Assembly (NCBI GenBank): GCA_964550325.1
Contig: CAZJYT010000013.1
Coordinates: 1 to 20,028, forward strand
Direction: 5' to 3'
DNA from: CAZJYT01 sp964550325
GTDB lineage: Bacteria; Patescibacteriota; Minisyncoccia; Minisyncoccales; CAZJYT01
Length of the DNA stretch: 20,028 nucleotides
Position 1 is the first letter of the stretch. Each line of letters opens with the position of its first letter. The notes below the pieces were generated by a model. The model was not told the origin of the DNA, did no database searches, and worked only from the letters and a program-made list of their open reading frames with translations. This document shows positions 7,249 to 13,366 of the stretch, piece after piece. A program made the position numbers and the translations under genes.

Positions 7249-7862
7249 ATAAGGCTTTTTTTAAGCACTTCTAAATTAAACTCAGTATTGGCACAGCCAT
7301 TTTTGGTGAGAGGAATTAAAAGTCCTAATTTCCCGAACTTTTCCAATAGTTTTTCTCCTAATTTTAATTCTTCAATACAGGCTACTCCTACTACTCCTTC
7401 TGGATTTATCTTTTGGAGGATTTTTTTTATTCCAGAACCTCCTGGTAGGACAAAAACCTGATAACCCCTTTCTTTAGCTATTTTAGTTGCCTGATTTATT
7501 AAACAATCTTCACTACATCCTTGGCAAAAATAAGATGAGTATTCTGAAGAAAATTTCGCCTTGCACCGGCTATCCATAAATTTTCTTGCGCAATGGGGCA
7601 AAAGCAATATCTTCTTTTTTAGTTTTTTGAATTTTTCCTCATTGTTTAAATTGATAATATTAACATCAATTAAATCTTCTATTAAGGAAATTGCCTCCTC
7701 TACATAAATCCCCATTATAGAACTAATCTTAAATTTCTTTACAATCTTCCGAGAAATCTCTCCCACTCTTTTATGCAAAGATTTTTTAGCTACTATCCTT
7801 GCTATCTCTTTTGAAAATTTTTTAGGAAGCTTTGATAAATCGTATTTAAATGGATAAGCCAT
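7245..7862 (-). CDS. DUF116 family protein, Cys-rich
   Basis: 205 aa from the ATG at 7862. A TTG at 7901 would add 13 residues, but that TTG forms part of a well-placed -35 (TTGATT, 7901-7896), which is followed at 17 bp by TATTAT (7878-7873), so the ATG is preferred. DUF116 signature: 'ILLLPHC' with Cys91, then Cys100, a CxxCxxxC cluster (Cys113, 116, 120), 'VFVLPGGSGIKKIL', 'GVVGVACIEEL' with Cys162, and a late NGC (Cys190). The conserved cysteines suggest metal or Fe-S binding, but the function of the family is not established to my knowledge. It converges on the propeller gene and is separated from the SET gene by a repeat-like element. Confidence 0.8.
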   Translation of the reverse strand: MAYPFKYDLSKLPKKFSKEIARIVAKKSLHKRVGEISRKIVKKFKISSIMGIYVEEAISLIEDLIDVNIINLNNEEKFKKLKKKILLLPHCARKFMDSRCKAKFSSEYSSYFCQGCSEDCLINQATKIAKERGYQVFVLPGGSGIKKILQKINPEGVVGVACIEELKLGEKLLEKFGKLGLLIPLTKNGCANTEFNLEVLKKSLI

Positions 7863-7872
7863 ACTAAATTTA

Positions 7873-7901
7873 ATAATATTAAATTCCTTTTCTAAAATCA
7901 A
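7873..7901 (-). promoter_or_regulatory. Promoter of the DUF116 gene
   Basis: On the minus strand: TTGATT (7901-7896), 17-bp spacer, TATTAT (7878-7873), then 10 nt to the ATG at 7862. This gives an almost leaderless transcript and decides the start codon. Confidence 0.55.
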
Positions 7902-7906
7902 ATAAC

Positions 7907-8040
7907 TGTACGTAAAGGGTACAGATGTAGTTTTGAATTTTGTCGCCTACGCTCCATAGCTTCAGCGACGGAGCGAGATTTGAATTGAAAAATGTGCACG
8001 TCCCTTTTTACGTTTTTACTCTTTTTACCTTTTTACGCTC
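7907..8040. repeat. G+C-rich, dyad-containing repeat-like element
   Basis: A patch much richer in G+C than its surroundings. GTCGC (7942-7946) pairs with GCGAC (7965-7969), and CGCTCC (7950-7955) pairs with GGAGCG (7970-7975). The two stems interleave (a-b-a'-b'), a pseudoknot or two-state topology. Outside them, ACGTAAAGGGTAC (left) resembles the reverse complement of the right flank, ACGTAAAAAGGGACGTGCAC (8012-7993 on the minus strand), like imperfect terminal inverted repeats. The right side also has TTTTTAC four times (8005, 8013, 8022, 8030). No ORF is present. It looks like a non-autonomous REP/MITE-type element; its copy number is unknown. Confidence 0.55.
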
Positions 8041-8089
8041 AATTAAACAAAAACAAAGGTTTAAATCAAGCAAAATTGAAACTTGTCAA

Positions 8090-8686
8090 TTATCCTCTCT
8101 GGTTTGAACACTTTCTTTTTTCTCTATTTTTTTGATAGGTTTTAATTTTTTCTTCAATATGAGAAGCAAAAAATCCTTGATATTTTTTTTGAAGTTTAGG
8201 AATCTTCCAATCATTGCCAGTTATAATTTTTCTGCAATTTTTTGAACCACAGTGACAAATCATAAAATCATCTGGATCTGAGTCTGTCATTGCATAATCA
8301 TAGGTTAACTCCTCCCCTGGCTTAATATCCCTCATTGCTACCATCACAATCTGCCCTACAATTCCACAATTGGGATTGCAACTATGATTGAAAAAATCAT
8401 CTTTTTCTAATTCATCTTTTCCTAAACTACAAATTAGATAAAAATTATCTCCAATTTGAAGAGTATAATGGCGTACAAATTCTCCCAATTTCTTTTCTAA
8501 TTCCTCATATTCTTTTTCTGTAATAACAATTCCTCCAGAAATATTGACAATCTCTCCCTTTTTTATCTTTTCTTTGGCAAAAATGCCTTTTTTGCCTTTG
8601 GGAGATTTCTTCACTATTGCCTTTGGTGTTACCCAAGAAAATCCTCGCTTTTTTAAGAGAAAGCTTAAAATCTTTTCCTTTTTCAT
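8090..8686 (-). CDS. SET-domain protein-lysine methyltransferase
   Basis: 198 aa. A compact SET domain with post-SET: 'KGKKGIFAKEKIKKGEIV' (the GxG SAM-binding start), FFNHSCNPNC (98-107, the NHSC pseudoknot motif), GEELTYDYA (124-132, with the catalytic Tyr region), and a post-SET CHCGSKNC (144-151). Cys107, 144, 146 and 151 can form the zinc site as in eukaryotic-type SET enzymes. The likely reaction is SAM-dependent methylation of lysine on a protein substrate that I cannot name. Its ATG overlaps the bpsA stop (ATGA), so the two are translationally coupled. The C-terminal ~35 residues are basic and probably flexible. Bacterial SET proteins are scattered and often look horizontally acquired. 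Cytoplasmic. Confidence 0.9.
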   Translation of the reverse strand: MKKEKILSFLLKKRGFSWVTPKAIVKKSPKGKKGIFAKEKIKKGEIVNISGGIVITEKEYEELEKKLGEFVRHYTLQIGDNFYLICSLGKDELEKDDFFNHSCNPNCGIVGQIVMVAMRDIKPGEELTYDYAMTDSDPDDFMICHCGSKNCRKIITGNDWKIPKLQKKYQGFFASHIEEKIKTYQKNREKRKCSNQRG

Positions 8687-9807
8687 AAATAATCGTAAAA
8701 ATTGGTCTTTATCATCTTTCTTTTTTTAAATTGAGGTAAATATTGAAAAATCCATAATTTTATAGAGAGACTTGGAATTTCCCTTAGATAATTTTCTTTT
8801 ACCAATTTTAAAAACCTCTCAGAAATAATTTTATCTTCTTGACTAATCACCTGATGAGGATAATAAATTTTCCCTGTGATTAGTTCTTCTAAAATCAATT
8901 TTTTTTTATTAAAAAAATCTCCTAAATAAAAAATTCGCTTTTCAATAGTAGATCTTCCCATTTCTAAAAAAACCAATCCTCCCTCTTTTTTAAGAAGAGA
9001 TAAACCAAAATTCAAAAATGTTTTCACTCCTTCATAATTATCTGGAGGAGAGGTTAAAAGCCCGAAAAATTTTTCTTTTATCTTTAATTTCTTCCTGAAA
9101 TCAACCAGTTTTGTCTCTATTTTCAAATGAAACCTTCTCTTTACTCTTTCAATAAACTTCAAAAGTTCTTCATCAATGTCTAATACCTGGCATTTAATTT
9201 TGGGTTCTACTAGAGATAAGGTAAGGGATACTAAATCATCATCTCCTAAAAATAAAAATTTCTCAAAACTTATTGGGTACTCAAGTATCTTTTTTACTAA
9301 AAAAATTACTGATTCTTGAGACAAAAATAATTGGTCCCATTTCTCTTTTAACTCAAACTTACCTAGGTTTTTATATAACTCAAAAATAGGTCTTTTTCTC
9401 TCAATTTTCTTTTTTAATTTTTTCTCCAATATTTTTTCAATTTCTCTTTCTGTTTTAGGGTAGGAAAAAGCAATTAAGAGCTTTTTATTTTTAACAGAAA
9501 TCTCGCCATTGGTTTTAATTTCAATGATTCCTTCCTCTCTTAAAAAATAAATTAAATACCAGAGGTCCCAATTATCAATGGCTAAGTCAATTAAGACCTC
9601 AGAGAGATTTTTTGAAAAAAGAATCTTTTTAAGAGATATTAAAAAATCTAAAAAATCTGTCTTTTGGAAGACCTGATAGACCTTAAGAGCTTTTTCTTTT
9701 TCATATTTTTGCCGAACCCAAAATTTAAAATCTTTTAAAAATTGATTCCTCTCAAATTTTAAATATCTCTTATAAAGACCCTTGAGTTTATTTAACATAT
9801 CCTTCAT
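8683..9807 (-). CDS. bpsA: BpsA-like branched-chain polyamine synthase (aminopropyltransferase)
   Basis: 374 aa. The N-terminus has a winged-helix-like region ('DNWDLWYLIYFLREEGIIEIK', ~79-99). The C-terminal Rossmann domain carries the family hallmark GDDD (188-191, in FLFLGDDDLVSLTLSL), followed by 'VLDIDEELLKFI' (208-219) and 'TSPPDNYEG' (252-260), equivalent to the DPP segment of the family. 'WDQ' near 157 matches the usual YDQ lead-in. Characterised members (Thermococcus BpsA) add aminopropyl groups from decarboxylated SAM to spermidine, giving N4-branched polyamines that stabilise nucleic acids at high temperature. Activity here is inferred; spermidine supply genes are not in the window. 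It is first gene of the bpsA-SET operon, divergent from amrS, with a TATAAT only 7 nt before its ATG. Confidence 0.82.
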   Translation of the reverse strand: MKDMLNKLKGLYKRYLKFERNQFLKDFKFWVRQKYEKEKALKVYQVFQKTDFLDFLISLKKILFSKNLSEVLIDLAIDNWDLWYLIYFLREEGIIEIKTNGEISVKNKKLLIAFSYPKTEREIEKILEKKLKKKIERKRPIFELYKNLGKFELKEKWDQLFLSQESVIFLVKKILEYPISFEKFLFLGDDDLVSLTLSLVEPKIKCQVLDIDEELLKFIERVKRRFHLKIETKLVDFRKKLKIKEKFFGLLTSPPDNYEGVKTFLNFGLSLLKKEGGLVFLEMGRSTIEKRIFYLGDFFNKKKLILEELITGKIYYPHQVISQEDKIISERFLKLVKENYLREIPSLSIKLWIFQYLPQFKKRKMIKTNFYDYL

Positions 9808-9814
9808 TTTGTGA

Positions 9815-9820
9815 ATTATA
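9815..9820 (-). promoter_or_regulatory. -10 element of the bpsA-SET operon
   Basis: A perfect TATAAT on the minus strand, 7 nt before the bpsA ATG at 9807. A weak -35 (TTTAAA-like) lies about 17 bp upstream. The transcript is predicted to begin at or within a base or two of the ATG, so it would be leaderless. Confidence 0.5.
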
Positions 9821-9845
9821 TATTTTTTTCAAAAGAATTTAAAGT

Positions 9846-9874
9846 TTGATTTTTTTGGATTTAGGCTTTATAGT
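9846..9874 (+). promoter_or_regulatory. Promoter of the amrS-guaA operon
   Basis: TTGATT (9846-9851), 17-bp spacer, TATAGT (9869-9874), then 8 nt to the ATG at 9883. The predicted start is at the ATG itself (leaderless). It shares the 75-bp divergent spacer with the bpsA promoter. Confidence 0.6.
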
Positions 9875-9882
9875 AAAGAAAT

Positions 9883-10896
9883 ATGAAAGAAGCAATTTTA
9901 TATAAAAAACTTAAAAATCAAGTAGTTCAATGTCAAAACTGCTCACATTATTGTGTCTTGGAAGAAGGGGAGAGGGGAAAATGTGGAGTAAGGGAAAATA
10001 GAGGGGGGGAATTATATGCCCTCAATTATGGGAAAATTATTGCCTCTCATATTGATCCCATAGAAAAAAAACCCTTCTTTCATTTTTTGCCAGGAAGCTA
10101 CTCTTTATCTATAGCTACGGTGGGATGTAATTTCACCTGTCTTTTTTGCCAAAACTGGGAAATCTCTCAAAAATATAAAAAAGCTGATTTTATTCCCGGA
10201 GAAAATCTCTCGCCTCAAGAAATTATTGAAATAGCAAAAAGAAAAAAAGTAGAGAGCATCTCTTATACTTATACTGAGCCCACTATTTTCTCAGATTTTG
10301 CTTTAGATGTAATGAGGTTAGCCAAAAAAGAAAGGATAAAAAATAACTGGGTCAGTAATGGCTTTTGGTCAAAAGAATTGTTTGAGTTAATTTCTGATTA
10401 TTTAGACGCAGTCAATGTAGATCTAAAAAGCTTTGAAGACGAATTTTATCAAAAAATTTGTGGGGCAAGATTAAATCCGGTATTGGAGAATTTAAAAAGA
10501 TTAAGAGAGAAAAAAATCTGGACAGAAATAACTACTTTAATCATCCCTACCTTAAATGACAAAGAGGAAAATTTAGAAAGAATTGCTAAGTTTATTAAAA
10601 ATGAGTTAGGAAGTGAAACCCCTTGGCATGTAACTCAATTCTGTGGAGAGATATCTTGGAAATTAAAAAATATTCCAAATACTCCCCTTGAAACCCTAAG
10701 AAGGGCTTATGAAATAGGAAAGAAGGTGGGTTTAAAGTTTGTTTATACAGGGAATGTGCCAGGGCTTTCTTCAGAAAATACCTATTGCCCAGAATGTAGT
10801 ACTTTATGTATTTCCCGAATAGGTTATCACATAGAAAGATATGACAAAAAGGGAAAATGTCCCAAATGCGGAGAGGATTTAAATCTAACTTTATGA
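9883..10896 (+). CDS. amrS: AmmeMemoRadiSam system radical SAM enzyme AmrS
   Basis: 337 aa. An N-terminal cysteine cluster (CQNCSHYC, 17-24, and GKCGVR with Cys34), then the radical SAM CxxxCxxC at Cys82, Cys86, Cys89 (VGCNFTCLFCQNWEIS). Next come 'SYTYTEPTIFSDFALDVMRLAKK' and 'NWVSNGFWSKE', typical of the PflA-like AmrS family. A C-terminal zinc-ribbon-like pair of CxxC motifs (YCPECSTLC and GKCPKCGEDL) ends the protein. Its substrate is not firmly known to me. The family normally occurs with a Memo protein (AmrB) and AMMECR1 (AmrA). Memo is present 5.7 kb downstream as a CapA fusion; AMMECR1 is not in the window. Its stop overlaps the guaA ATG by 4 nt. Confidence 0.92.
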   Translation: MKEAILYKKLKNQVVQCQNCSHYCVLEEGERGKCGVRENRGGELYALNYGKIIASHIDPIEKKPFFHFLPGSYSLSIATVGCNFTCLFCQNWEISQKYKKADFIPGENLSPQEIIEIAKRKKVESISYTYTEPTIFSDFALDVMRLAKKERIKNNWVSNGFWSKELFELISDYLDAVNVDLKSFEDEFYQKICGARLNPVLENLKRLREKKIWTEITTLIIPTLNDKEENLERIAKFIKNELGSETPWHVTQFCGEISWKLKNIPNTPLETLRRAYEIGKKVGLKFVYTGNVPGLSSENTYCPECSTLCISRIGYHIERYDKKGKCPKCGEDLNLTL

Positions 10897-12440
10897 AAAA
10901 GCCTGATACAATTTTAATCCTTGATTTTGGTGGTCAATATTGCCATCTAATTGCTAGGAGGATTCGTCAAGAAAAGGTTTTCTCTCACATTGTCTCCCCT
11001 GAGATTGGTTTAAAAGAAATTGAAAAATTAAAAGAAAAATTAAATATAAAAGGGGTTATTTTCTCTGGTGGTCCTTTTAGTGTATATGAAAAAAGAGCAA
11101 TAAGATGTAAAAAAGAAATTTTAAATTTGAATTTACCAATCTTGGGAATTTGTTATGGCCACCAACTTTTAGCCTTTTTGTTTGGAGGTAAAATAAAAGC
11201 AGGAAAGGTAAAAGAATATGGAATCGTAGAGGTAAAAATTAGGAAAAAGAAGGGAATTTTGAGAGGATTAAAAAATAAAGAAAAGGTTTTAATGTCTCAC
11301 AAAGACAAAGTGGAGAGTTTACCAAAAGATTTCGAAGTCTTAGCTTCTACTGAAGCTACTGAAATTTCTGCCTTTTCTCATAAATCAAAACCCATCTTCG
11401 GTGTGCAATGGCATCCAGAGGTTAGCCATACCAGAAACGGGCAAAAAATTTTTAAAAACTTTTTGTTTGAAATTTGCAAATGTAAAAGAAATTGGAAGAT
11501 AGAAGAGATAATTGAAAAGGTAATTGAAGAAATTAGAGAGACGGTGGGAAAGGAAAAAGCAATCATTGCTCTTTCTGGCGGAATTGATTCTTCAACATCT
11601 GCTCTTTTAGGGACCGAAGCCATAGGTGAAAATCTTACTGCAGTCTTTGTTGATCATGGGTTTTTAAGAGAAGGAGAACCAGAAGCAGTAAGAAAATTCT
11701 TTGAAAAACAAAAAATAAACTTTGTTTTTCAAAACGAGAGAGAAAGGTTCTTAAAAAAATTAAAAGGAATAATCTCTCCTGAGAGAAAGAGAAAAATTAT
11801 TGGAAGGGAATTTATTAGAGTCTTTGAAGGAGTGGCTCAAAAAATTAAAGCAAAATATTTAATTCAAGGAACAATTTATCCAGATAGAATAGAATCTGGA
11901 ATTAGAAAATTCTCAGAGAAAATTAAAACCCATCATAATGTAGGAGGAATCCCTTCTAAAATAAGATTTAAAAAAATTATTGAACCCCTGAGAGAGCTTT
12001 ATAAAGATGAAGTAAGAGAAATTGCTAAAAAATTGGGATTAAAAGAAGAAATTCTTTCAAGACAACCCTTTCCAGGTCCAGGTTTAGCAATTAGGATAAT
12101 TGGAGCTGTAGATGAGAGAAAAATTAGAATATTAAAGAAAGCTGATAAAATTATCCAAGAAGAAATTGAAAAGACAGATTTTAAGAAAAAACTATGGCAG
12201 TATTTTCCCGTTTTTTTAGATTTGAAAACAACTGGAATAAAAGGAGACAAAAGAGCAGTAGGTTATGTAATAGCCCTAAGGGCAGTAGAAAGTGAGGAAG
12301 CGATGACTGCTGATTTTGCTAAACTGCCTTATGCTCTCTTAGAAAAAATTTCTCATAGAATTACCAATGAAATCCCCCAAATTATGAGAGTAGTTTATGA
12401 TATCACCTCAAAACCACCAGCTACAATTGAATGGGAATAA
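10893..12440 (+). CDS. guaA: GMP synthase (glutamine-hydrolysing)
   Basis: 515 aa enzyme that aminates XMP to GMP with glutamine and ATP. The class I glutamine amidotransferase domain comes first: 'ILILDFGGQY', 'GVIFSGGPFSVYE', nucleophile Cys87 in GICYGHQ, and His174/Glu176 in VQWHPEVSHT. Then the ATP pyrophosphatase P-loop SGGIDSS (228-234) and the dimerisation domain with RQPFPGPGLAIRIIG and the final 'TSKPPATIEWE'. An in-frame ATG at 10857 would add 12 residues, but the conserved protein begins at 10893, where the ATG overlaps the amrS stop in an ATGA junction. The catalytic set is complete and the length is normal. Co-transcription with amrS probably reflects compact packing; no functional link is evident. 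Confidence 0.97.
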   Translation: MKKPDTILILDFGGQYCHLIARRIRQEKVFSHIVSPEIGLKEIEKLKEKLNIKGVIFSGGPFSVYEKRAIRCKKEILNLNLPILGICYGHQLLAFLFGGKIKAGKVKEYGIVEVKIRKKKGILRGLKNKEKVLMSHKDKVESLPKDFEVLASTEATEISAFSHKSKPIFGVQWHPEVSHTRNGQKIFKNFLFEICKCKRNWKIEEIIEKVIEEIRETVGKEKAIIALSGGIDSSTSALLGTEAIGENLTAVFVDHGFLREGEPEAVRKFFEKQKINFVFQNERERFLKKLKGIISPERKRKIIGREFIRVFEGVAQKIKAKYLIQGTIYPDRIESGIRKFSEKIKTHHNVGGIPSKIRFKKIIEPLRELYKDEVREIAKKLGLKEEILSRQPFPGPGLAIRIIGAVDERKIRILKKADKIIQEEIEKTDFKKKLWQYFPVFLDLKTTGIKGDKRAVGYVIALRAVESEEAMTADFAKLPYALLEKISHRITNEIPQIMRVVYDITSKPPATIEWE

Positions 12441-12444
12441 AAAA

Positions 12445-12492
12445 CCTCCCATCCCTTATAAATTCTTTAAAAATAATAAAAGGGATAGGAGG
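12445..12492 (-). terminator. Intrinsic terminator between convergent guaA and channel genes
   Basis: cctcccatccctt (12445-12457) pairs with aagggataggagg (12480-12492), 12 of 13 positions. Read on the minus strand, the stem ends in GGGAGG followed by a TTTTTT run, a textbook terminator for the channel gene whose stop is at 12500. On the plus strand the T-rich stretch comes ~14 nt after the stem, so termination of guaA is probably weaker. Confidence 0.8.
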
Positions 12493-12499
12493 AGGAGTC

Positions 12500-13180
12500 T
12501 TATTTTTCTATTATTTTCTTCTTTACTTCCTTAATTATCTCTCCTGCCGCCTCCCTTCCTCCTAAACCAAACGATAGCCCTAAAGCCAGGGTAAGAGTTC
12601 CTACTATTCCGTAGATGAGAGCATTCACTATCTCTTTTCCTATGTCTAGTTGTGAAAGGATCAATAAAATAGAAAAAATATAAATTCCCCATTTCACTAT
12701 TCCTCCAATCAATCCTACATAATTTATTCCCATCTTTTTAACACTGGCTTTAATAACCTTCTCTAAGATCTCAGCTACTATTATTGCCACTATAAAGATA
12801 GCAATAGCGACAATTAAATTAGGAAGCCAGGCAATAAAACGGTTCAAGAGATCTGCAAATTGGTGGAAGCCCAAAATCTCTATTGCTGCTGATAAAAAAA
12901 CGATTATTAGAACCCATTTAAAAATGGAACCAATGAATTCAGCCAGGTTAACCTTTATCTCAGCTTTTTCTAAGGCTTCCCTCCATCCTGTTCTCTCAAA
13001 AAATTGGTTAAGTTTTAATTTTAATAAAAGCTGAATTATTACCACCTCTCCTATTTTAGCTATCATCCAGCCAATTAAAAAGAAAATAATTGCTCCTATC
13101 AATCTTGGAAGAAAATCACCCATTGCGTACAAACTTCTCTGAAGAGCCTCTATGGTAATTTGTGTCCATTCTCCAATCAT
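12500..13180 (-). CDS. Small mechanosensitive-channel-like membrane protein (CmpX/YbdG-type TM helices)
   Basis: 226 aa, almost entirely membrane. About five hydrophobic segments at ~22-45, ~84-104, ~116-141, ~156-178 and ~183-205. The last ends in 'LALGLSFGLGGREAAGE', the glycine/alanine-rich pore-lining pattern of the MscS TM3 region. 'RLIGAIIFFLIGWMIAK' is the repeated conserved TM-helix motif of CmpX-like proteins. There is no cytoplasmic MscS beta domain after TM3: the protein ends ~15 residues later. It may act as an osmotic or structural channel. The start is the ATG at 13180; an in-frame stop lies a few codons upstream. Only 36 nt separate it from a scaffold gap, so its promoter and true upstream neighbour are unknown. 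Confidence 0.8.
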   Translation of the reverse strand: MIGEWTQITIEALQRSLYAMGDFLPRLIGAIIFFLIGWMIAKIGEVVIIQLLLKLKLNQFFERTGWREALEKAEIKVNLAEFIGSIFKWVLIIVFLSAAIEILGFHQFADLLNRFIAWLPNLIVAIAIFIVAIIVAEILEKVIKASVKKMGINYVGLIGGIVKWGIYIFSILLILSQLDIGKEIVNALIYGIVGTLTLALGLSFGLGGREAAGEIIKEVKKKIIEK

Positions 13181-13216
13181 AGATTTTAAAAATTTCTTTA
13201 TTCTTTACCGACCTTT

Positions 13217-13316
13217 NNNNNNNNNNNNNNNNNNNNNNNNNNNNNNNNNNNNNNNNNNNNNNNNNNNNNNNNNNNNNNNNNNNNNNNNNNNNNNNNNNNN
13301 NNNNNNNNNNNNNNNN
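13217..13316. other. Scaffold gap (100 N)
   Basis: Exactly 100 unknown bases, the usual placeholder for a gap of unknown size. Adjacency of the channel gene and the Wzy-TPR gene is therefore not proven. Any open frame crossing the Ns is meaningless. Confidence 0.98.
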
Positions 13317-13327
13317 AATTTTCTTTA

Positions 13328-13355
13328 ATTTTAGCTAAGATAATGAGAATGTCAA
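13328..13355 (-). promoter_or_regulatory. Strong promoter pointing into the scaffold gap
   Basis: On the minus strand: a perfect TTGACA (13355-13350), 16-bp spacer, TAAAAT (13333-13328). It lies after the Wzy-TPR stop (13367) and would start transcription about 5 nt before the Ns. It is one of the best promoter matches in the window, suggesting that a gene or RNA is hidden in the gap. Confidence 0.55.
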
Positions 13356-13366
13356 GAGAAAAAATT

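Noticed and set aside
7863..7901. TTG start for the DUF116 protein at 7901
   Set aside because: The TTG is part of a -35 hexamer with a 17-bp spacing to TATTAT; the ATG at 7862 fits the promoter geometry seen elsewhere in the window.
10857..10892. Upstream ATG giving a 12-residue longer GMP synthase
   Set aside because: The extra residues lie wholly inside the 3' end of amrS and precede the conserved start. The ATG at 10893 forms an ATGA overlap and gives the normal family length.
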